Assembly: GCA_964357355.1 (NCBI GenBank)
Contig: CAYHKY010000019.1
Location: 1-22,443 of the forward strand
DNA length: 22,443 nt
Origin: CAYHKY01 sp964357355
GTDB lineage: Bacteria > Patescibacteriota > Microgenomatia > UBA10105
Direction of reading: 5' to 3'
The first letter of the stretch is position 1. Every line of letters begins with the position of its first letter. The position numbers and the translations under genes were made by a program. Below, piece by piece: positions 7,961 to 14,863 of the stretch. The notes below the pieces were generated by a model. The model had not been told where the DNA came from and searched no databases. It was given only the letters and a program-made list of their open reading frames with translations.

Positions 7961-8221
7961 TCAATTCATCTGATTATCCGCTATTTCCTCAAGGGTCCAA
8001 GTGAGTGTTTTGGTATCCAGTGACAAAAGAAAATAGTGATTTGCATCACACGCGGAAAACATATGGAAAAGAGTTGAACCGCGATAGAGAGTATAATGCA
8101 ATCCGATTTTTTCAATTCTATAGAGCGCGTTGTGCCATTTGAGAAGACGTGGAGCTGCTTCGCCAGTTGCCGCGTTATAATTAAAATTAACCGAAACTTT
8201 TTGTCCTATTTTTTCAATCAT
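7961..8221 (-). CDS. Small polymerase-linked protein, DUF6504-like
   Basis: An 86-residue soluble protein with no signal peptide. Its layout, a short beta-rich chain with LLKWHNALYRIEKIG (26-40), then a YRGSTLFHMF strand, then FLLSLDTKTLTWTLEEI, resembles the DUF6504 family. Those proteins are typically encoded beside Y-family or ImuB-type polymerases and share the pattern W-x-G/N-x-x-Y-x-(V/I) and a terminal W-x-L. The gene order fits: it lies directly upstream of dinB with an 18-base gap. No catalytic residues stand out. A role as an accessory factor of the translesion polymerase is inference from position only. Confidence 0.6.
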   Translation of the reverse strand: MIEKIGQKVSVNFNYNAATGEAAPRLLKWHNALYRIEKIGLHYTLYRGSTLFHMFSACDANHYFLLSLDTKTLTWTLEEIADNQMN

Positions 8222-8337
8222 GTGCTAAAAAATAAATAAAACTCGAAAAATAACCGAACATAAGATACTGTACGAAGAAAATACCATTTCGTCAATTGGG
8301 TCAAAAAATATCAAACCGTGACAGAAGTATGCAGAAG

Positions 8338-9489
8338 TTATTTTGAGAAGAGCACTGCGCCGGTACCTAAGGTAAGCATTAACATAGCAAGAATTAGCAG
8401 AAATAAGGTTGGTATGGCGGTACCAGTAACAGGTATGCCGCTGGTTGTAGCTGAAGAAGCGGCTGGTGTTGGTGTAGGAGTGGCTGTAGTTAATGTCCCG
8501 CCTGTACCGCTTACTGAAACAGTAAAGGAGGCGGTAGCTGTTTGGGTGGTGTTAGTGCCTGTGTCTGTACCGCTTACCGTGGTCGTATAAGAGCCGTTAG
8601 CTAAATCTGCAGTAGGTGTGTAAGTCCATGCTCCTTGAGCGTTGGCGTAAAATGTCGAGGTGATTACGGTTGATTGGCCGGTGGTAACACTTAACACAAT
8701 GAGAGCGTTAGCGAAACTGGTGCCGTTTATGATTGGTCGCTTGACAGTCACAGTTGAACCGTTTGCAGGAGATGTGATACTTGTTACTTGTGCAGCTGGA
8801 CTTGATCCAGGAGATGCAGAAGGAGAAGGGCTGCTGTTTGTATTAGGTGTTGCAGATGGTTGAGGCGTAGCTCCGCCAGGAGTGGGTGATGGTGCTGGGC
8901 TTGCGGTATCTCCGGTTGAGCTGATAGTTACTTTTGCGTTTTCCGTACCCACCAGCACTAACACATTTGTCCCTTTATCAGGGTCAGTAATATCACCTGG
9001 TGTAAGCGTTCCTGCGGTTACACGCGTACTGGAAGCAAATTGAACCAGTGTAGGTGTGTTGGCGTCAGTAGGAGTAAGCGTACGTAGGGTCATAATTGCT
9101 ACTGTTTGTCCTTGTCCATTAGCTCCGCCCGGTTGTCCTTGTTGAGGCAAATATCCAAGAGCAATTGATGCTGTACCATTGCCGATTACAGGTTCTTGCA
9201 ATACGTTAGGTAAAAATGTTCCCGGTTGAATACTGACGATCTCTAGGAACAATGGATCAACTCTGAGATCAACAATACCCGCAGCCACATAATTTTGTGC
9301 GGTATCCATTTTGATATTTAAAGTAAATGTTTGTCCTACGTCTTTACTTATACTATTCGGATCAAAATACATTGTCGTTGCAGGAACTGCACGTTGACGG
9401 ATGTCTTGTTGTTGTTTCACCAAAAAGATAGTGACCGGGATAGCTGTAAGCACAAGTAATGAAGCAATAATAATGAGAGCCTTTTTCAT
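8338..9489 (-). CDS. Surface protein: cohesin-like domain, Ser/Pro linker, Ig-like domain, IPVTG-type C-terminal anchor
   Basis: A 383-residue exported protein. Residues 1-24 are one membrane segment, followed by a KQQQDIRQRA motif (25-34). Residues about 37-190 look like a cohesin or related beta-sandwich: an opening FDPNSISKDVGQTFTLNI, a strand with DLRVDPLFLEIVSI, and a closing RTLTPT...VQF block. A Ser/Pro/Thr linker follows (about 193-233). Residues about 235-327 are an Ig-like or Big-type adhesion module (ITSPANGSTVTVKRPIINGT, 237-256). A second TPTPTP linker leads to GIPVTG (351-356), a hydrophobic stretch and a final lysine, the layout of a sortase-type sorting signal, though IPVTG is not the classic LPXTG. 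It is the last of four related minus-strand genes and may be the wall-anchored member. Confidence 0.8.
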   Translation of the reverse strand: MKKALIIIASLLVLTAIPVTIFLVKQQQDIRQRAVPATTMYFDPNSISKDVGQTFTLNIKMDTAQNYVAAGIVDLRVDPLFLEIVSIQPGTFLPNVLQEPVIGNGTASIALGYLPQQGQPGGANGQGQTVAIMTLRTLTPTDANTPTLVQFASSTRVTAGTLTPGDITDPDKGTNVLVLVGTENAKVTISSTGDTASPAPSPTPGGATPQPSATPNTNSSPSPSASPGSSPAAQVTSITSPANGSTVTVKRPIINGTSFANALIVLSVTTGQSTVITSTFYANAQGAWTYTPTADLANGSYTTTVSGTDTGTNTTQTATASFTVSVSGTGGTLTTATPTPTPAASSATTSGIPVTGTAIPTLFLLILAMLMLTLGTGAVLFSK

Positions 9490-9526
9490 ATTAAAACCTA
9501 TCTATATTTGTAACGAAATTTTCGGA

Positions 9527-10090
9527 TTAAGGCAAGATGACAATTTGTTTTGTTTCAAATATCGTAGCAGTTTCTTCTTGTGCATACCTTTTATCTCCGG
9601 ATTCTGATTCCAAAGCGACATGTGTTTTTTCACGGATAAATGTCAGCGGTTCATTCTGATCTTTTGTAGGTGTAAGTGTTCGTGCGTGGATAGTAAACAA
9701 TATTCCTTTGGCAGTCACAGGATTGCGGGTTCCTACCGCATAGGTAAGGTGGTGAGTTGGCGGATCAATTATTTTCAGTAACTCTTCAGGTTGAGCAAAT
9801 AACGGTCCGGGAGAAATACTTGTAATTGACAGGACGCTCGGATCGAATTCAAAATATCCTTCGACTCCAATAATTTTTTTATTGCCTGCATCAACAAGTA
9901 CTGCATAGGTGATTTCTTCACCAACTTTAACGGAAGTAAGTTCTGGTTGGAGCGTAAGTGAGGCTTGTGCGCTTGCTTCAATTATGCTCTCGGCGGAAGG
10001 TAATTCCGTTTTAGGTTTAACGAGGAGAGAAATTCCTCCGGCCAGTACAGCCAAAATGATAAGTAATAGAATGGGCAGTGTTGTTTTCAT
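9527..10090 (-). CDS. Membrane-anchored cohesin-like domain protein
   Basis: A 187-residue protein: an N-terminal membrane helix (about 5-24) with KPK after it, then a single predicted cohesin-like beta-sandwich. Visible are LTLQPELTSVKVGEEITYAV, VEGYFEFDPSVLSITSISPG and a closing FTIHARTLTPT block. The RTLTPT string is shared with the downstream paralogue at 8338-9489. There is no dockerin, no linker and no C-terminal anchor, so it would stay tethered by its N-terminal helix with the domain outside. ATG 10090 was chosen. A GTG seven codons earlier (10111) would overlap the stop of the upstream gene and is possible for translational coupling. The gap to the next gene is 37 bases. Confidence 0.75.
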   Translation of the reverse strand: MKTTLPILLLIILAVLAGGISLLVKPKTELPSAESIIEASAQASLTLQPELTSVKVGEEITYAVLVDAGNKKIIGVEGYFEFDPSVLSITSISPGPLFAQPEELLKIIDPPTHHLTYAVGTRNPVTAKGILFTIHARTLTPTKDQNEPLTFIREKTHVALESESGDKRYAQEETATIFETKQIVILP

Positions 10091-10100
10091 ACTAATGGTA

Positions 10101-11180
10101 TTATTGTTCACCGGTTAGATTGTAGTTGCCGACAAAGAATGCATAATCAAAAATATCCACATCTCCATCTAAATTGAGATCAGCGGATAATGGAGTACAA
10201 ACTTTGCCTTGAGGTGCAGTTTGTCCTGTTACACAGCCGAAATTATTGACTATTTGGGTATAATCGTTACCATTAGTTTGGTTATCATCAACGATATCAC
10301 CTGCGAGAAGTTGAGTAGAAGAAAAATCTAGTACCGTATTGTCGGCTGGTACAGTGATATTGTTAAACTTTCTTATCAAATGTACCGGTCCGTTGACTAG
10401 TACGTCATAAGTTCCCACGGGAATATCAGATAATTTGGTTGGATCAGATATTTCATTGGAAAAAATACCTGAATTATCCGTTCTCATACGCACGTTTCTG
10501 GTGATATTTGTTGTTCCTTGACGAAAGACAAACTCCATAAACCTGTCGTCATTTCTCATGGTTGTGATGCCCTCTAATACCAGATGTGCAAATGTCATGC
10601 GGGTTCCCGGTGATACGGAAGGAGCTGGACTGGCAGAAGTGTCTGTTACTACAATAGATGCATTCGCAGTTGTAACTGATTGTTGTCCTGGAGGTGAAGC
10701 GCTGGTACTAATAAGCGCATTTTGTAACTGAATAGTGTGTGTACCTGATTGTAGGATTGTGAATGTAACGCTTGCCAAGTTTCCATCGCCACTGGGTCCT
10801 GCATTTGAACCGAACGACCATGCTCCAAAACGTACAGTTCCGGTTGCGTTTGCAACCGTTGGTTCAGGCCCGACAGAGCCTGCAGAACGCCCGGTAGAAG
10901 CTATAAAATCACTGGCTCCTGTTTTAATAGCGACATTTGTCAATTGTAACTTTGAATTGTCATACGTTACATTGGTTTCAAATCCTCCTAATGTTTGGGC
11001 GTTAGTGATAAGCAGATCAAGTGTAATCGAATCATTGACGGATGCGTTTTGGGTGGTGGGAAGCAGTGCCAAGGTAGCTGTATTGTTCTGTGCGTGAGCT
11101 CCATTTGTTATCAAATTTGCCCCCCAAAATCCCATTATGGTTAAAACTAAAATGGCCCCAAACATTTTAATATTATTCAT
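10101..11180 (-). CDS. Secreted cohesin-like plus dockerin-like protein
   Basis: A 359-residue secreted protein. The signal peptide ends near AHA-Q (about 28-31). Residues about 35-180 form a cohesin-like domain (VNDSITLDLLITN, FETNVTYDNSKLQLTNV, GTVRFGAWSFG, a final ASIVVTD strand). A short SASPAPSVSPG linker follows. The middle part, about 195-293, ends in IPVGTYDVLVNGP, like a carboxypeptidase-regulatory-like or transthyretin-type beta-sandwich. The C-terminal 65 residues look like a dockerin: a first repeat GDIVDDNQTNGNDYTQIVNN and a second repeat SADLNLDGDVDIFDYAFFV, the latter a clear calcium-loop DxNxDGxVxxxD. Two cysteines between the repeats (CVTG and KVC) may form a disulfide. It starts 24 bases after the first gene of the cluster. 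Confidence 0.82.
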   Translation of the reverse strand: MNNIKMFGAILVLTIMGFWGANLITNGAHAQNNTATLALLPTTQNASVNDSITLDLLITNAQTLGGFETNVTYDNSKLQLTNVAIKTGASDFIASTGRSAGSVGPEPTVANATGTVRFGAWSFGSNAGPSGDGNLASVTFTILQSGTHTIQLQNALISTSASPPGQQSVTTANASIVVTDTSASPAPSVSPGTRMTFAHLVLEGITTMRNDDRFMEFVFRQGTTNITRNVRMRTDNSGIFSNEISDPTKLSDIPVGTYDVLVNGPVHLIRKFNNITVPADNTVLDFSSTQLLAGDIVDDNQTNGNDYTQIVNNFGCVTGQTAPQGKVCTPLSADLNLDGDVDIFDYAFFVGNYNLTGEQ

Positions 11181-11204
11181 ATTATGTAAATATTATTTTC
11201 CTCA

Positions 11205-12236
11205 TTAATTTGGTGTACAACTGTTTTGATTCCAACGACCGGCAATCATTTGAATGTCTAGGACGTTTATTTGACCATCAGGACTAGTGTTGGGAGTACC
11301 GGTACCACAATATATATCATAACGGGATTGATAATTTGAGCTATTCGAATTTTTACCCCATAAACCAGCGACATACTGAATATCAATTACACTGATACGT
11401 CCATCACTGCTGGAATCGAAATTGTAACAGGCGTTACATGTTGAAGGTGAAGAGGAGGCTGAGGGAGATGGCGACGCGGATGGATGAGGAGTTGCGTTAG
11501 GGGTAGCACTTGGTTGGGGAGAAGCGTTGGTAGTACCTATCATTACTGTGGCACTTGAATTCGTATACGGTGCCGGTTGCAAAATATCTTCAGGATCTCC
11601 AGTTTGAGGGTTCACTACTATATTTGAGTCAGTGGTGATGTTTGTTCCCCCGTTCACAAAATTTAGCGTTGAAGAACCAGAAACAGCTCCGGATTTCACT
11701 TGAAATCGAAACGTCGCAACCGGTAATACGTTGCTGTTTGTGGGGTTAGGTGAAGTTAGAGTATTGGTGCCTAAATCAAAAGAAACAATGCCGAACTCAA
11801 CAGTTCCGGTTGTTCCGGTACCTGTCGGACAGGCGGAAGTTCCATTGGCACAAGCTATTACTCGTGCTGAGTCAAAATTATTGGTTGTAGTGACCGGGAC
11901 ATAAGTTTTGTACGGATTGGTACTCAAAGTGTTACGGGTAATACTTTGCAATGCTAATTTAGTGCTATCAAATTGGACTAAAATATCTGCTCCAACTACA
12001 GTTTGACCTCCGCCGTTCATATTGACTGATATATCAAATGTATTGCCGGGTGCAACAGTTGTGGGCGTCAAATTGGCAAAAGTCAGTTGACCATTGTCGG
12101 CTTGAGCAGCTTTTGACCTCAACTCTTGCTGTTTTTTGGTAAGTGTCAATGTTAACAAGGTGGCAATGACAAGAAAACACAAAATGATTAGAGGAAAAAA
12201 ACGTTGTAGTTTTATATAGCGTAATTGATTAACCAT
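11205..12236 (-). CDS. Secreted cohesin-like plus dockerin-like protein, first gene of the cluster
   Basis: A 343-residue exported protein. A basic N-terminus (KLQR) and membrane helix (about 13-33) are followed by KKQQELRSKAA (34-44), the motif shared with the gene at 8338-9489. The cohesin-like domain spans about 48-235 (FDISVNMNGGGQTVVGADIL, VQFDSTKLALQSI, VEFGIVSFDLG, VATFRFQV). A Pro/Ser linker covers 238-265. The C-terminus (266-343) is dockerin-like with two calcium-loop repeats, DSSSDGRISVIDIQ (274-287) and NTSPDGQINVLDIQ (316-329). Each is followed by a similar AGLWG / AGRWN helix. The second loop starts with Asn where Asp is usual. C267, C270, C310 and C340 frame the repeats and could form disulfides. 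A TTGACA-type promoter lies upstream. Confidence 0.85.
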   Translation of the reverse strand: MVNQLRYIKLQRFFPLIILCFLVIATLLTLTLTKKQQELRSKAAQADNGQLTFANLTPTTVAPGNTFDISVNMNGGGQTVVGADILVQFDSTKLALQSITRNTLSTNPYKTYVPVTTTNNFDSARVIACANGTSACPTGTGTTGTVEFGIVSFDLGTNTLTSPNPTNSNVLPVATFRFQVKSGAVSGSSTLNFVNGGTNITTDSNIVVNPQTGDPEDILQPAPYTNSSATVMIGTTNASPQPSATPNATPHPSASPSPSASSSPSTCNACYNFDSSSDGRISVIDIQYVAGLWGKNSNSSNYQSRYDIYCGTGTPNTSPDGQINVLDIQMIAGRWNQNSCTPN

Positions 12237-12263
12237 AATACTTAAGCATAACTATATAATATT

Positions 12264-12293
12264 TATATTGATTGTTCTGAGCATAGTTGTCAA
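12264..12293 (-). promoter_or_regulatory. Probable promoter of the cohesin/dockerin cluster
   Basis: On the minus strand a perfect TTGACA -35 box (12293-12288) is followed after 18 bases by AATATA (12269-12264), or after 17 by CAATAT. It lies about 28 bases before the ATG of the first cluster gene. The four genes downstream have short gaps (24, 10 and 37 bases), so one transcript is likely. Confidence 0.4.
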
Positions 12294-12354
12294 TATTCAA
12301 TATTTATCGGTTCCTCCTAGAATGGTAGGCTAAATGTGTGTATTAAAAACAATT

Positions 12355-12383
12355 TTGCAGTAGCAGCGGAATATATCTATAGC
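12355..12383 (+). promoter_or_regulatory. Possible promoter of the 735-residue gene
   Basis: TTGCAG (12355-12360) and TATAGC (12378-12383) are separated by exactly 17 bases. The second hexamer lies at the left edge of repeat copy A, so the whole hairpin element would be in the 5' leader. The match to consensus is modest and the sequence is AT-rich. Confidence 0.25.
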
Positions 12384-12471
12384 CTACATACTTGAATTTG
12401 TTCCGGCCATATACCCCTCTAAGCTGCAAAAGCTACCTTTCAGGTAGCAAACCAGCGTAAGACGGGTATAC
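12379..12471 (+). repeat. Two-copy structured element, copy A
   Basis: The left 49 bases (12379-12427) are identical to 14636-14684. The right side shares AAACCAGC (12449-12456) and GACGGGTATAC (12461-12471) with copy B. The halves fold together: TATACCC (12410-12416) pairs with GGGTATA (12464-12470). After a C.C mismatch, TC pairs with GA. A small internal loop (TAA against GTAA) follows, then GCTG (12423-12426) with CAGC (12453-12456). The apex is its own hairpin, GCTACCT / AGGTAGC with a TTC loop (12432-12448). The apex sequence is unrelated to that of copy B, but both pair perfectly. An extra 8-bp pairing, GTAGGCTA (12325-12332) with TAGCCTAC (12380-12387), exists only here. The element ends 10 bases before the ATG of the next gene. 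Confidence 0.85.
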
Positions 12472-12481
12472 AATTAAGTAC

Positions 12482-14689
12482 ATGAAATTTTTATTCTTGC
12501 TTTTTAGCTTTGGTTTAATATTTGGATTTTTCATGGTGAATCATTCAAATGCTGCGAACGAAGTTAGTGCTCTGATTATTCATCAGATACGAGGCAATGA
12601 AATGTGTTGTATGCAGGGAAATCTGAAGATGATAGAACGAATTTTCCAAGATCCAGAATTACAAAAATTACCATTGTCTTGGGCATTAAGATATGATGTT
12701 TTAACAGATTCTGACGCAGTAGCATCATTTTCAGGAATACTAATGAAGCAGAATGTAGGCGTATTATTGGAAGTTACACCTCTACTTGCTTCTGCCAGCG
12801 GTGTAATATACCGTGGTCTACCTGATGGATCTGATTGGTATCATGCAAACCACGCATTTTTGGTTGGTTATTCAATTTCCGAACGTAAGCGATTAATCGA
12901 TACGATAATCGGTGCTTATCGGGAATTGTTTCATGCTAATCCTTTATTTAGTGTTAGTTGGATCATTGACAGTTGGTCTCTTGAATACCTTAACAAGCAG
13001 TATGGGATCAAACTTCATGAGTTGACAAAAGAACAATTTGAAACAGATGGCTACACGTTATACGGAGGTGTTTTCAATATTCCTTATGTGCCGCGATTAA
13101 AACATCCATTGTTGCCGGCACGCAATACAAATGACATGCTCGACCTCGTGGTGGTTAGGCAAACTGTAAGTGATATTGAAAAAAATTACGGATCTGCCAA
13201 AGCCTACTATACTTCCCAACCAAATGATTATTTAAAGTCACCGTATAATCAGCGATTTTCCTATTTTACTCAGTTGGTGGAACAGGTTGTTTCTCAGGAA
13301 GACGATAATGCATTTGGGTTGTTTGGTTTGGAAAATTCGCGTGAGTGGGAATCATATCAGGAAGAGTATCTTTCACAGCTTAAGTTTTTGGCTGAAAAAC
13401 AAATCGCCGGTACATTAAAAATTCTGAATCCTCAAGAGGTATATGTAAGGTACAAAGGACTTAATTCCAGCGTGAAAATGCTCAAAAGCGCAGATTTTCC
13501 TAAGTCTGGTGTCTTATGGTATTTCGGATCTACATATCGTGCAAGAGTAGAAATATTGGGAGATCACCTTGTGCTTACAGACTTTCGAGTATATGCAGAT
13601 GATCTTGAAGATCCGTATAGAAATGAGCCTGCAAACAAAAGTAGAGTTTATTGGATTGCGCCATATTTATTGGATAGTTCTCAACAATTTGAGCAACAAG
13701 AAAATGCTCAGACCAATATTTTTGCGGGTGATCAGGTACGGCGGGATGAAGGGGTAACCAGATTTGGAATCGACATGATGGCTGGTAATTTTAAATTGCA
13801 ATCAACTGACGGTAAGTTTACCATACTCTCTAATTCGGGATCAGTGTCATTTACGCCGCAATATATCGATATAGCCTCAGGTGAAAGCGTCAAATTGCTT
13901 GATCCCATAGCATTAACAGTTAGAGAATTGTTTGAAATCAACACTGATCAATACGTGCATTTTAGATCACATCCGAGGTTTTTTTTGCATCCAGATCGTA
14001 TTGGGGAAACCATTGAAATGGGGTGGGAAAATTATGACCTTGAACCAATCGTGATGGCCTCATTTAAAAAAACAACCGGAAACTTAATGCTCATACCAAA
14101 TACTAAATTGTCACAAATAGAAATCCGATCACTAGCTTCAATTTTCCAACCGGACCGCAGTCCTTATCGGTTGGATCTGGCCCATACTACATTTTATTGG
14201 CATAATCATGAAGCTATAGCTGGAAGAAACCCGGTTCGTTTGTTTATTGACCCCCGGAACGTATTGGATCGTCCGGTGTCAGTTAAGACAGTTACGCATC
14301 CAGATTTAGGAAATATTCAAGTGACCCTACCGCCCAATCTTGATGGTCAGATGGACAGTTTTTATATTGATTTCACATCTGTTGATCCAATTTCAAAAGA
14401 TGTTCGGTTGTCAATTGACGGAAACATATTACCCAAAAGCGAAAAGATTACATTCTATTCCGATTGCACTTTACGGATTTATGAATGCGTAACTAATCCA
14501 CATACGTTGATTAGCTACGTTAAGTTGTTTGTTAATGAACAACGGGGTAGATTAACAATTTATTTAAGTGATTACTTCCAAAAAATTATTAGTCATGATG
14601 TATTTGAAAAAGGAAAAATACTTTTTGATGAAACGATAGCCTACATACTTGAATTTGTTCCGGCCATATACCCCTCTAAGCTGCTTTAG
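12482..14689 (+). CDS. Large secreted protein, possible carbohydrate-active barrel enzyme
   Basis: A 735-residue exported protein. Residues 1-24 are a signal peptide with a likely cleavage after SNA or NAA. The N-terminal third suggests a beta/alpha barrel of the polysaccharide deacetylase-like kind: ALIIHQIRG (30-38), LSWALRYDVLTD (64-75, with an aspartate at the expected catalytic place), VGVLLEVTPLL, then SWIIDSWSLEYLNKQYGI and the GYTLYGGVFNIPYVP segment. The rest is beta-rich and unassigned. I do not recognise a named family with certainty. No ribosome site precedes ATG 12482; repeat copy A ends 10 bases before it. Residues 719-735 (IAYILEFVPAIYPSKLL) and the stop lie inside repeat copy B, so the element supplies the C-terminus. 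A substrate in the envelope or in host polysaccharide is a guess. Confidence 0.9.
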   Translation: MKFLFLLFSFGLIFGFFMVNHSNAANEVSALIIHQIRGNEMCCMQGNLKMIERIFQDPELQKLPLSWALRYDVLTDSDAVASFSGILMKQNVGVLLEVTPLLASASGVIYRGLPDGSDWYHANHAFLVGYSISERKRLIDTIIGAYRELFHANPLFSVSWIIDSWSLEYLNKQYGIKLHELTKEQFETDGYTLYGGVFNIPYVPRLKHPLLPARNTNDMLDLVVVRQTVSDIEKNYGSAKAYYTSQPNDYLKSPYNQRFSYFTQLVEQVVSQEDDNAFGLFGLENSREWESYQEEYLSQLKFLAEKQIAGTLKILNPQEVYVRYKGLNSSVKMLKSADFPKSGVLWYFGSTYRARVEILGDHLVLTDFRVYADDLEDPYRNEPANKSRVYWIAPYLLDSSQQFEQQENAQTNIFAGDQVRRDEGVTRFGIDMMAGNFKLQSTDGKFTILSNSGSVSFTPQYIDIASGESVKLLDPIALTVRELFEINTDQYVHFRSHPRFFLHPDRIGETIEMGWENYDLEPIVMASFKKTTGNLMLIPNTKLSQIEIRSLASIFQPDRSPYRLDLAHTTFYWHNHEAIAGRNPVRLFIDPRNVLDRPVSVKTVTHPDLGNIQVTLPPNLDGQMDSFYIDFTSVDPISKDVRLSIDGNILPKSEKITFYSDCTLRIYECVTNPHTLISYVKLFVNEQRGRLTIYLSDYFQKIISHDVFEKGKILFDETIAYILEFVPAIYPSKLL

Positions 14690-14750
14690 TCCCGCCTTCA
14701 TCTTTATAATGATAATGTTTGGCGGGACAAACCAGCTATGACGGGTATAC
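14636..14750 (+). repeat. Two-copy structured element, copy B
   Basis: Its left 49 bases (14636-14684) are identical to copy A and encode the last codons of the secreted protein gene, whose TAG is at 14687-14689. The apex is an 8-bp GC-rich stem, GTCCCGCC (14689-14696) with GGCGGGAC (14721-14728), around a 24-base AT-rich loop; copy A has a different 7-bp stem here. AAACCAGC (14729-14736) and GACGGGTATAC (14740-14750) are conserved, and TATACCC, TC and GCTG pair with GGGTATA, GA and CAGC as in copy A. The internal loop is TAA against TAT. A NicO-type transporter begins 113 bases downstream. The stem is not followed by a T tract, so it is not a normal terminator. Confidence 0.85.
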
Positions 14751-14863
14751 AAAGCGGTTCAAACAATAAGTACCTGGAAATGCACCAAAATAAATACCAC
14801 TGTTGCCGCAAGTTCGATACTATTGTATTCGAAAAGGCTTGCTAGTAAAATCAGTATCCACAA

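Noticed and set aside
8795..8905. Short near-repeats suggesting a CRISPR-like or tandem array.
   Set aside because: They are codons of the Ser/Pro/Thr linker in the surface protein, with no regular spacer length.
8318..11097. Several long plus-strand ORFs opposite the cohesin/dockerin genes.
   Set aside because: They are antisense frames with low-complexity Val/Ala content, while the minus-strand frames carry signal peptides and domain motifs.
14689..14728. The 8-bp GC-rich stem as an intrinsic terminator.
   Set aside because: The loop is 24 bases and no T tract follows. The stem sits at the apex of the larger fold.
12379..14750. Canonical integron attC sites and gene cassette.
   Set aside because: The architecture is similar, but the required GTT/AAC core boxes are absent and no integrase gene is in the window. 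Kept only as an architectural analogy.
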